Source of the DNA: Candidatus Omnitrophota bacterium
GTDB lineage: Bacteria > Omnitrophota > Omnitrophia > Omnitrophales > Aquincolibacteriaceae
Length of the DNA: 12,328 nucleotides
Direction of reading: 5' to 3'
Assembly (NCBI GenBank): GCA_023819025.1
Contig: JAMWDC010000029.1
Span: 1-12,328, forward strand
In this document: piece by piece, positions 6,762 through 12,328 of the stretch
How the letters are laid out: every line of letters starts with the position of its first letter
Numbering within the stretch: position 1 is the stretch's first letter
Translations under genes and position numbers: made by a program
Notes under the pieces: model-generated
Seen by the model: the letters and a program-made list of their open reading frames with translations, nothing else
Database searches by the model: none
What the model was told of the DNA's origin: nothing

Positions 6762-7454
6762 ATGGACTGCCCCCTGTGTGTGTCGTCTCGGACTGGAATT
6801 TTTTATAAAAAACACCAGCCGAAGGTCGGCCGCAAAACCTATTGGAAATGTTCAAACTGTCACTTGATTTTTCTCCCGCCGGAATTTCATCCGACCCCTT
6901 ATGAGGAAAAGTCGCGTTACGATGAACATGAAAACAGCACTCGGAACGAAGGGTATGTCCGTTTCTTGGAAAAGCTCGTCCAGCCACTCGCAGCAAAACT
7001 CCGGCCCGGCGCTTCCGGGCTTGATTTCGGATGCGGGCCCGGGGCCGTTTTGTCGGCTCTTTTGAACCGCAGGGGTTATTTCGTTGAAAACTATGACCCC
7101 TATTACTTTCCTGACGCCAGTCTTCTCTATCGCAAATATGATTTTATTGCCTCGGCTGAAGTCGTCGAACATTTTCGTTCGCCGCGGGAGGTTTTCCTGA
7201 AGCTCGATCAATTGCTTAAGGATGACGAAAGCTATCTGGGTTTAATGACTCAAATCTTGGAACGCGAAGACAATTTTCCGCAATGGTGGTACCATAACGA
7301 CGCGACGCACCTGTGTTTTTATCAGCACTCGACCTTGGAATGGATCGCCGGATGGAGACAGTGGGGTTTGGAGGTGCCTGAAAAAAATGTGATTATTTAT
7401 TCGAAAGGAAAAGGCAACAGGATGCATTTTGGAAGACGGCGGCAAATAACATGA
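6762..7454 (+). CDS. Class I SAM-dependent methyltransferase with N-terminal zinc-ribbon-like cysteines
   Basis: This 230-aa protein opens with two CXXC pairs (CPLC at 3-6 and CSNC at 30-33) that probably bind zinc. A Methyltransf_23-type Rossmann domain follows: the SAM-binding motif I is GLDFGCGPG (86-94), the acidic residue after strand 2 lies in ENYDPYY, and the strand-4 region is FIASAEVVEHF. The motif FPQWWYHNDATHLCFY near the C-terminus is shared by a widespread group of small methyltransferases of unknown substrate. GGAG precedes the ATG by 6 bp. Its stop overlaps the start of the next gene in ATGA (7451-7454), which implies translational coupling to a predicted membrane glycosyltransferase. 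A substrate in cell-envelope or lipid-linked sugar metabolism is therefore plausible but unproven. Confidence 0.87.
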   Translation: MDCPLCVSSRTGIFYKKHQPKVGRKTYWKCSNCHLIFLPPEFHPTPYEEKSRYDEHENSTRNEGYVRFLEKLVQPLAAKLRPGASGLDFGCGPGAVLSALLNRRGYFVENYDPYYFPDASLLYRKYDFIASAEVVEHFRSPREVFLKLDQLLKDDESYLGLMTQILEREDNFPQWWYHNDATHLCFYQHSTLEWIAGWRQWGLEVPEKNVIIYSKGKGNRMHFGRRRQIT

Positions 7455-9052
7455 ACGGGGAACTACGGGGAAAGAAAAGGGAATCTCGGCGTATTTTCTT
7501 GGTTTCTTTTTTGATCTTCGGACTGGCGGCCGGAGGTGCACTTGTCTTATACCACGCGACTTCAAACTGGGGCATGGGAACAAACTTTGATTCGGCCGCC
7601 TACTTGGCCATGGCGCGGAGTCTTCTCCAAGGCCGCGGGATGGATATCCCCTACGCAGCCGGCGGGGCTCAGGCGCATTATGCCCCGCTTTACCCTGTCC
7701 TCATTTCTTTTTTGGGATCTTCCGGAGTGCCGCTTCTCACTGCTGCTCGATGGCTCCATCTGTTTTTTTTCGCCCTGAATATTTTTCTTACGGGATGGAT
7801 CCTCGTAAAAACGACGCGCTCGTTCTGGCTTCCTGTTTTAGGTTCGTTTTTTATTTTGACTTCGGCCGACATGATTCATATTCATCACGCGGTTTTCTCG
7901 GAGCCGCTGTTTCTGTTTTGTGGATTCTTGGGGCTATTTTTAATGTCAGAATATTCTCTCAACGGACGCTTGTTCCTGCTTATTTTCTCCTCGGTTGCCT
8001 TAGCCATGGCCTTTCTGAGCCGGTATGCCGGTTTCGCTTTTATCCTGACAGCCCTTGTCGGACTGTCCTTCATCCAGTGGAGGACCGAAAGACAAAGATT
8101 CCAAGAGGTGGCGTTTTGTTTTGGGATCACCCTCCTCCCGATGGTTTTGTGGTGTGTACGGAATTATTTTATCGCCGGTACGTGGACGAATCGGTTACTG
8201 CGGTTTCATCTGATTTCTCCGGAGGTCATAAGGCAAGGCCTTGATACGATCTCACGGTGGTGCCTTCCTGGAAATGTGCCCTTAGCCGTAAGGGGCGGGG
8301 TGATGGGGATTGTCAGTCTCGGGTGTTTGATCTATTGGATAACCCATAGAAGCAAACTTCCTCGGGACGATTTCTCAGGGGGCGGCGGACAGGGTTTGAC
8401 CTGCGGGCATCCGTTTCCCTTATGGCTACTCGTTTTTATTGTTACGGATGTCATCTTTATGACGATTTGTATTTCCAGTGTCAACGAATCCATTCCTTTG
8501 AACGGGCGCATCCTTTCACCGGTCTATATGGCCTTTCTTTTTCTTGCTTTGTACGCGGGGCATCAGTTTTGGATGCTGTCGTGGGGAAAGGTGTTCTCAC
8601 GGATTGTGTTGGTTTGTTTGTGTCTCTGGTTTGTGGGATTTTATGCGGTTCGCGGCGCCGTGACAGAGGTTCGCCTTTTTCAGAAAGGCTGGGGAATGAC
8701 GTCCCGGTCCTGGAGAAAATCGCCGGTCATCCGGGAGGTCAAAAGGCTCCCGCCCGGTTGGATTATTTATTCCAACGCCCCGGAGGCGATTTCTATTCTT
8801 ACAGTCATGGCCGCAAGATTTATCCCGTCTAAGATGGATCCGTTCAATTTTGCACCCAATACCCGTTGGGAGCAGGAGATGAAAACAATGGTTCACACAC
8901 TTGAGCAGCAAGAGGGAGTTCTGGTATTTTGCAATAAAAGAATTATGCGGGAATGGTCGATGACTCAGGAAGAGTTGTTGGAGATGAAACCGGTCCGGCG
9001 TCTTAAAATTTGGAAAAGTGTTCGAGACGGGTTCGTTTTGAAGTCCGGCTGA
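7451..9052 (+). CDS. GT-C fold, GT39/ArnT-like membrane glycosyltransferase (predicted)
   Basis: This 533-aa inner-membrane protein has about 9-11 predicted transmembrane segments. The first (about residues 14-34) is followed by a periplasmic loop with NFDSAAYLAMARSLLQGRG. Asp47 occupies the position of the conserved catalytic or metal-binding Asp of GT-C enzymes that use polyprenyl-phosphate sugars. The downstream HYAPLYPVLISF and the second-loop SEPLF (about 151-155) also fit the PMT_2/GT39 style, and a hydrophilic C-terminal part (about residue 420 on) would be periplasmic. Neither donor nor acceptor can be predicted. The ATG overlaps the methyltransferase stop, and glpD follows 32 bp downstream. 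A lone hairpin (TGAGG/CCTCA, 9050-9064) at its stop has no T-tract. The family-level call is moderately sure; 'membrane protein of unknown function' is the fallback. Confidence 0.72.
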   Translation: MNGELRGKKRESRRIFLVSFLIFGLAAGGALVLYHATSNWGMGTNFDSAAYLAMARSLLQGRGMDIPYAAGGAQAHYAPLYPVLISFLGSSGVPLLTAARWLHLFFFALNIFLTGWILVKTTRSFWLPVLGSFFILTSADMIHIHHAVFSEPLFLFCGFLGLFLMSEYSLNGRLFLLIFSSVALAMAFLSRYAGFAFILTALVGLSFIQWRTERQRFQEVAFCFGITLLPMVLWCVRNYFIAGTWTNRLLRFHLISPEVIRQGLDTISRWCLPGNVPLAVRGGVMGIVSLGCLIYWITHRSKLPRDDFSGGGGQGLTCGHPFPLWLLVFIVTDVIFMTICISSVNESIPLNGRILSPVYMAFLFLALYAGHQFWMLSWGKVFSRIVLVCLCLWFVGFYAVRGAVTEVRLFQKGWGMTSRSWRKSPVIREVKRLPPGWIIYSNAPEAISILTVMAARFIPSKMDPFNFAPNTRWEQEMKTMVHTLEQQEGVLVFCNKRIMREWSMTQEELLEMKPVRRLKIWKSVRDGFVLKSG

Positions 9053-9084
9053 GGGGACGCCTCACGCGGGGATGAATTTTTGTT

Positions 9085-10590
9085 ATGCTGCGAGATATTT
9101 CCAGATTCCAAAAGACATCTTATGATTTATTGGTGATCGGCGGGGGCATCAACGGGGCCGCGATTGCCCATTTGGCGAGCCGTCGTGGAAAGAAAGTTGC
9201 CTTACTGGAAAAAGCAGATTTCGCAAGCGGCGCCTCCAGTAAATCCACAAAACTCATCCATGGCGGGATCCGTTATCTTGAGAATTTTGAATTCGATCTT
9301 GTCCGGGAATCTCTCAAAGAACGGTCGATTCAGCTTCAAGCCGCACCTCATCTGGTGAAGCCCCTGGGATTTGTCATTCCGGTTTACAAAGGAGACCTCC
9401 GCCCGCTCTGGCTTATGCGGTTTGGGGTTTTCCTGTACGAACTCATTGCCGGGCGTTACGCGGTCGGAAAGCGGAGGAATCTGAGTGTTAAAGATGTCCT
9501 GAGCCTTGAGCCCGGACTTAAAACAGAGGGGCTCCTTGGAGGGGTGATGTATGACGACGCACAGATGGACGATGCCAGGTTATGTTTGGAGAATGTCCTT
9601 TCTGCCTGTGAGTACGGCGCTCACGCCGCAAATTATGCAGAAGTCCTTTCATTCATTAAGGAAAAAGGGAAGGTTGTTGGCGTCAAAGCTCGTGATCTCC
9701 TGGGAGGCACCCATTTTGATGTGTTTGCCCAAAAGGTAGTCTGCGCAGTCGGCCCCTGGACCAATGAACTTCTACGGCTTGATCACCCGCAGGCGAAAAA
9801 AAGGGTGCGTACAACCAAAGGAATTCATCTAGTTTATGAGGATCCGATTTCAAACCATGCGCTTCTCCTGCCATCCCTTAGGGATAAGAGGATCTTTTTC
9901 GTCATCCCCTGGATGGGTCATTCTTTAATCGGGACAACGGACACGAGTTATATCGGTGATCCTGATCATGTAGAGGCCGCGGAAGAGGATGTCGATTACT
10001 TATTTAATGAAACAAAGCGGATTTTTCCCGAACGCCGGCTAACACGGGATAAGATCCTTACCACTTTTGCCGGATTACGTCCCTTGGTCCGAAAGTGGGG
10101 ATCTCCTTCTAAGATTTCGCGAAGACACCTTTTCTATAAGACCGAATCCGGCCTTATTTTTGTTGTCGGCGGGAAATATACCACTTACCGCAAAATTGCT
10201 GAGGAATGTGTCAATAAATTGTGGCGGCCTGTTGCCAAGGAAGAGTTTACGGTTTACGGCGGAGGCACGATTTACGAGAAGCCAGCAGATTTGGCCATAA
10301 AATATAATTTACATATTGACTTAATAAAGGGTTTGATGGCAAAATATGGCACAAGATATGTCGATGTTTTAAGGTTAGCCGAAACAGACATTAAACTTAT
10401 GGAAAAGGTTTCGGAAAAGCCACCGGTTATTAGGGCCCAATTGGTTTATTCGGCCAAGGTGGAGATGGCATGCAAAGCCGATGACATTGTCTGGCGGCGT
10501 TTGGGACTTGGATACTTCGGTAATGTATCACAGGCGTGTTTAAGCGTGATTGATCAGGTGATCAGAGAAACCGAAGGGGGATCATCATAA
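9085..10590 (+). CDS. glpD: FAD-dependent (aerobic) glycerol-3-phosphate dehydrogenase
   Basis: GlpD oxidises sn-glycerol 3-phosphate to dihydroxyacetone phosphate at the cytoplasmic membrane and passes electrons to quinone. The N-terminal FAD motif is LLVIGGGINGAAI (about residues 15-27), with the ribose-binding Glu in LLEKADF. The family signature SSKSTKLIHGGIRYLE (51-66) is followed by SIQLQAAPHLVKPL. The segments TTKGIHLV, IGTTDTSY, FAGLRPLV and VVGGKYTTYR follow in the usual order. The C-terminal domain from about residue 395 ends with RAQLVYSAKVEMACKADDIVWRR, typical of GlpD. Its 501 aa equal the E. coli enzyme. The start ATG has only a weak, distant GGGGA, but no better in-frame start is seen. 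No glpF, glpK or glpR is adjacent; the upstream neighbours suggest use in lipid metabolism. From about 10280 the coding sequence becomes visibly AT-richer than the preceding part. Confidence 0.94.
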   Translation: MLRDISRFQKTSYDLLVIGGGINGAAIAHLASRRGKKVALLEKADFASGASSKSTKLIHGGIRYLENFEFDLVRESLKERSIQLQAAPHLVKPLGFVIPVYKGDLRPLWLMRFGVFLYELIAGRYAVGKRRNLSVKDVLSLEPGLKTEGLLGGVMYDDAQMDDARLCLENVLSACEYGAHAANYAEVLSFIKEKGKVVGVKARDLLGGTHFDVFAQKVVCAVGPWTNELLRLDHPQAKKRVRTTKGIHLVYEDPISNHALLLPSLRDKRIFFVIPWMGHSLIGTTDTSYIGDPDHVEAAEEDVDYLFNETKRIFPERRLTRDKILTTFAGLRPLVRKWGSPSKISRRHLFYKTESGLIFVVGGKYTTYRKIAEECVNKLWRPVAKEEFTVYGGGTIYEKPADLAIKYNLHIDLIKGLMAKYGTRYVDVLRLAETDIKLMEKVSEKPPVIRAQLVYSAKVEMACKADDIVWRRLGLGYFGNVSQACLSVIDQVIRETEGGSS

Positions 10591-10594
10591 GTCC

Positions 10595-10617
10595 GGAACA
10601 ATTTTGTAACTTGTTCC
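10595..10617 (+). terminator. Hairpin directly after glpD (possible 3' stabiliser or rho-dependent end)
   Basis: GGAACAA (10595-10601) and TTGTTCC (10611-10617) form a perfect 7-bp stem around a 9-nt loop, starting 4 bp after the glpD TAA. It is followed by AAAAG, not a T-tract, so it does not meet the intrinsic terminator rule. It could protect the mRNA end or be an operator. The half-site recurs as AGAACAA nearby (about 10631-10637). Confidence 0.35.
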
Positions 10618-10803
10618 AAAAGATAGAGTTAGAACAAATACAGATCCTCAGTTTCCAGAGGGCAGGCGGTAGCTTCCTCAGATTACACTTCAAATCGCAT
10701 ACGAGAATTTCTCCGTCTTCTCAAAGTTTTAGAGATTCCTCGAAAGCCCTTCTTGTGGGTTTCATTAAATTCATAGTTATAGTTTTGTCATTTTTACCGA
10801 AAA

Positions 10804-10809
10804 TATAAT
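10804..10809 (+). promoter_or_regulatory. Consensus -10 box upstream of the 189-aa gene
   Basis: TATAAT is a perfect sigma70 -10 hexamer. The nearby TTGTCA (10785-10790) is only 13 bp away, too close for a standard -35, and the correctly spaced region has no good match. Either an activator assists here or the box is fortuitous. Transcription would begin near 10816 and give a leader of about 80 nt. Confidence 0.4.
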
Positions 10810-10827
10810 GACCAACGGGTATATTTT

Positions 10828-10844
10828 ATCAATGTCGCATTGAT
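10828..10844. promoter_or_regulatory. Perfect inverted repeat in the leader of the 189-aa gene
   Basis: ATCAATG-tcg-CATTGAT is a perfect 7-bp inverted repeat with a 3-nt centre, about 19 bp downstream of the TATAAT box. A 17-bp palindrome at this position suits a dimeric repressor, or a small RNA hairpin in the leader. Confidence 0.45.
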
Positions 10845-10859
10845 CGTTAAGAGGTTCAA

Positions 10860-10875
10860 GAAAACCGAAGTTTTC
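10860..10875 (+). promoter_or_regulatory. Second leader hairpin just before the ribosome binding site
   Basis: GAAAAC-cgaa-GTTTTC is a perfect 6-bp stem with a tetraloop, ending 6 bp before the GGGAGG ribosome binding site (10882-10887). With the repeat at 10828-10844 it would make a leader of two consecutive hairpins. Confidence 0.4.
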
Positions 10876-10895
10876 CAAAGAGGGAGGCCTTAGCG

Positions 10896-11465
10896 ATGAA
10901 ATGCGCTGTGCTAGCCAAAGCCTACGATTTAGCGCATACTTCAGGTATTTTCTATGATCAAATGACTCTGGAATGGACGACAAACTTAATTCGTCTGTAC
11001 GAGCGCGGGTGGCTCTACGGCGTGTTTTCCCGCGACGATCTGATCGCGGTCGCAGGGGCGTATCGGATCAAACAGTGGGATGAGAAATACCGGTACGAAT
11101 TACCGGATCAAGAAGAGGGAAATATTCTCTATGTTTCATTCTTTGCCTCGGAATCGGACGACATGAGCGAACCCTTGAAATTCCTCCGGCATTTCCTGCG
11201 GGAGAACCCGGATATTAACGAACTGATTTATTACAAGAAGAATGGTGCTGTCCGCAGGCGGCACTTTCGTTTGAATCATGCCATTGTGAAAAAAGAAGGG
11301 CATCGCGGAAGACATACAGATCGGCGTTATTGCCTGTTAAAAGAACGCATCAATATCATCCCACCAGATATTCTGCCTGCCGCAAATCCCTATGAAGTCC
11401 TCAGACAGCGGATCAAGGTGATGCCTCCGGAAGAAATCCTTGAACCTGTATCTTTAGTTTCGTAA
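10896..11465 (+). CDS. Protein of unknown function, possible GNAT-like (acyltransferase-type) fold
   Basis: I do not recognise this 189-aa protein by name. It is soluble, with no signal peptide or membrane segment. The first about 120 residues suggest the order of a GNAT-like fold: an N-terminal helix (LEWTTNLIRLYERG), strands with GVFSRDDLIAVAGAYRI, then GNILYVSFFASESDD as a central strand. A helix (LKFLRHFLREN) and INELIYYKKNGAVRRRHFRL come next. No canonical acetyl-CoA pyrophosphate loop (Q/RxxGxG/A) is visible, so activity is uncertain. The C-terminus has two similar proline-containing segments, KERINIIPPDILP and RQRIKVMPPEEILE, which look like a short internal repeat. GGGAGG at 10882-10887 precedes the ATG by 8 bp, so expression is well supported. 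It appears to be a single-gene unit with its own leader. HlyC-type acyltransferase or phage-encoded GNAT-like proteins are alternatives I cannot separate. Confidence 0.7.
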   Translation: MKCAVLAKAYDLAHTSGIFYDQMTLEWTTNLIRLYERGWLYGVFSRDDLIAVAGAYRIKQWDEKYRYELPDQEEGNILYVSFFASESDDMSEPLKFLRHFLRENPDINELIYYKKNGAVRRRHFRLNHAIVKKEGHRGRHTDRRYCLLKERINIIPPDILPAANPYEVLRQRIKVMPPEEILEPVSLVS

Positions 11466-11511
11466 AAGGATTGCTCTTGGCGCCGGACTTGAAAAGATGA
11501 GGGGAATTCGG

Positions 11512-11540
11512 TAGACGGCCGATCGCGGCCGGTTTATACT
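11512..11540 (+). promoter_or_regulatory. Probable promoter of the 96-aa gene, with an inverted repeat in its spacer
   Basis: TAGACG (11512-11517; four of six match TTGACA) and TATACT (11535-11540) are 17 bp apart. The spacer holds CGGCC-gatcgc-GGCCG (about 11517-11532), a GC-rich inverted repeat where a repressor or MerR-type activator could sit. The same hairpin followed by GGTTTAT could alternatively be a poor terminator for the gene upstream. Confidence 0.4.
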
Positions 11541-11606
11541 ACGGGCGCCTTGGGTCATCAGAAGGAAATTGTTTTCCATTCAATCGCAAGACGGAGGGAA
11601 AATACC

Positions 11607-11897
11607 ATGAAGAAAGTTTTGGTTTGCCTGTTGGTTTTGACGCTCATGTTTACTTGTGTTCCCTTGAATGCCTCTGCTGTCAATACAGCGGTTCACGGCA
11701 AGATTACGGGGAAGAGTACTGTCGCCGGATTGGTCTCGTTGATTATTTGGCCGGGCCTCGGGCAGTACCTCAACGATAATGAAACGAAGAAGAACGTAAC
11801 GCATGCCATTCTGGGCTTGACGGGAATCTTCCGCCTCTGGTCAGGTTGGGATGCCTTCATTGCCCGGCAAGGAGGAAGGTGGGACGGCAAGATTTGA
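11607..11897 (+). CDS. Small exported or membrane protein with a WPGLGQ motif, unknown function
   Basis: The start is the ATG at 11607, which has GGAGG at 11593-11597; the open frame from 11550 adds an unconvincing N-terminus. The 96-aa product starts with a signal-peptide-like stretch (MKKVLVCLLVLTLMFTCVP, then LNASA). It continues with a hydrophobic segment (VAGLVSLIIWPGLGQYL), a short polar turn (NDNETKKN) and a second amphipathic or hydrophobic segment (AILGLTGIFRLWSGWDAF). The PGxGQ motif before a polar turn and a second membrane segment recalls TM2/DUF5683-type small membrane proteins, but no assignment is safe. It precedes an ECF sigma factor by 33 bp on the same strand, so the two may be co-transcribed, possibly as an envelope stress unit. 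Confidence 0.75.
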   Translation: MKKVLVCLLVLTLMFTCVPLNASAVNTAVHGKITGKSTVAGLVSLIIWPGLGQYLNDNETKKNVTHAILGLTGIFRLWSGWDAFIARQGGRWDGKI

Positions 11898-11930
11898 TAC
11901 CTTGACGATCTCTTTCCTTACCAAATTTTC

Positions 11931-12328
11931 ATGACAGTCCAAAGTCCAAAGGCCAAATCCCGGAAAGGGAACCCGCGTGCTTTCCATAAAGAGTTCGAAG
12001 AGACGGCCCTTGCCCATTTAAACGCCATGTATGCCTTGGCAATGCATTTGACTCACAACAAAGCCGACGCCGAGGACTTGGTTCAGGAAACCGTGATCAA
12101 GGCCTATCGGGCCTTCAAGAATTTTGAACAAGGGACCCATATCAAGGCTTGGCTCTTCACGATTCTCCGGAACACGTTCATTAATGAATACCGGAGAAGG
12201 AAAAAATCCCCGGTGCAGCCTGCCCAAGAAGGGGATCCTGAGTTTTCCTTCTATGCGACCGCGTTCGAGCAGAAACAAAAAAATCCGGACAACGTCCGGA
12301 TCGAAGATCTTCAGGATGCCTCGAAGCT
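11931..12328 (+). CDS. ECF-type RNA polymerase sigma factor (RpoE/SigR-like), truncated by the window end
   Basis: The first 132 codons are present; the gene runs off the right edge. Residues about 22-92 form sigma-70 region 2. DAEDLVQETVIKAYRAF (46-62) is the core-binding region 2.2, and HIKAWLFTILRNTFINEYRR (70-89) covers regions 2.3-2.4 for -10 recognition and melting. The variable linker to region 4 has begun (SPVQPAQEGDPEF); region 4 lies outside. The factor would direct polymerase to a stress or envelope regulon, and an anti-sigma factor normally follows. The ATG at 11931 is the first in-frame start after a TGA at 11895, with the next Met at codon 33 too far into region 2. No ribosome binding site is visible upstream (TTACCAAATTTTC), so translation may depend on coupling or be leaderless. 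Confidence 0.9.
   Translation, partial: MTVQSPKAKSRKGNPRAFHKEFEETALAHLNAMYALAMHLTHNKADAEDLVQETVIKAYRAFKNFEQGTHIKAWLFTILRNTFINEYRRRKKSPVQPAQEGDPEFSFYATAFEQKQKNPDNVRIEDLQDASK

Larger units (their letters stand above)
10591..10895. other. AT-rich intergenic gap with inverted repeats
   Basis: This 305-bp stretch lies between glpD and the unknown 189-aa gene. I find no convincing gene or tRNA in it. It holds three perfect inverted repeats (10595-10617, 10828-10844, 10860-10875) and a TATAAT box at 10804-10809. The 65-codon TTG-start frame at 10611 has no ribosome binding site and looks random. The middle part (about 10640-10780) shows nothing recognisable. Confidence 0.6.

Noticed and set aside
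9050..9064. TGAGG/CCTCA hairpin at the end of the glycosyltransferase gene
   Set aside because: The stem is 5 bp with no T-tract and begins on the stop codon itself; such short stems are expected by chance, and glpD continues 20 bp later.
10640..10720. tRNA-like or attachment-site-like stretch (TTCAAATC with nearby short stems)
   Set aside because: No cloverleaf, anticodon arm or acceptor stem can be formed, and no integrase or direct repeats are present.
10611..10808. 65-codon frame in the gap after glpD
   Set aside because: TTG start inside the hairpin arm, no ribosome binding site, and low-complexity Ser/Phe-rich product.
10785..10809. TTGTCA and TATAAT as a promoter pair
   Set aside because: The spacing is 13 bp, too short for sigma70; only the -10 box was retained as a feature.
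10896..11465. Autoinducer (LuxI-type) synthase, suggested by the GNAT-like look and upstream palindrome
   Set aside because: The conserved LuxI residues and N-terminal pattern are absent, and there is no LuxR-type gene nearby.

Overview
The window comes from a Gram-negative (diderm) bacterium of intermediate GC content. It encodes an outer-membrane porin with a signal peptide and a C-terminal Phe, a periplasmic binding protein, an RpoE-type ECF sigma factor, and strong GGAGG-type ribosome binding sites. Nothing fixes the phylum. Nitrospirota or a deep proteobacterial relative would fit the gene styles, but that is a weak inference. I see no tRNA, rRNA, CRISPR array, insertion sequence or phage gene, so this reads as ordinary chromosome with some local gene decay.

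Left part (1-5024). A KefB/KefC-type cation:proton antiporter on the minus strand (116-1843) diverges from a plus-strand cluster for sulfur anion uptake. That cluster starts with a good sigma70-type promoter (2037-2065) and an inverted repeat at the predicted transcription start. Next is an Rrf2-family regulator broken by one in-frame stop and two frameshifts (2088-2489). An OprO/OprP-type porin (2602-3987) and a sulfate-binding protein of the Sbp family (4008-5024) follow, 20 bp apart. The ABC permease and ATPase that should work with the binding protein are not in the window.

Middle (5107-6722). A PflX-like (COG1313) radical SAM protein is followed by a small putative exported protein and by a short remnant whose sequence resembles the C-terminal end of DUF4139 (MuiA-like) proteins. 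A GC-rich hairpin follows the remnant. The stretch looks like a gene reduced by deletion.

Right part (6762-12328). A methyltransferase and a GT-C/GT39-like membrane protein overlap by ATGA, and an aerobic glycerol-3-phosphate dehydrogenase (glpD) follows 32 bp later. They probably form one transcription unit linked to the cell envelope or lipids. After glpD comes a 305-bp AT-rich gap holding several inverted repeats. A 189-aa protein of unknown function with a GNAT-like appearance follows. Then come a 96-aa exported or membrane small protein and the first 132 codons of an ECF sigma factor that runs off the window.

The points most worth a second look are the dead Rrf2 gene in front of an intact porin-sbp pair, the pairing of a 'phosphate-type' porin with a sulfate-binding protein, the DUF4139 remnant, and the hairpin-rich leader of the unknown 189-aa gene.
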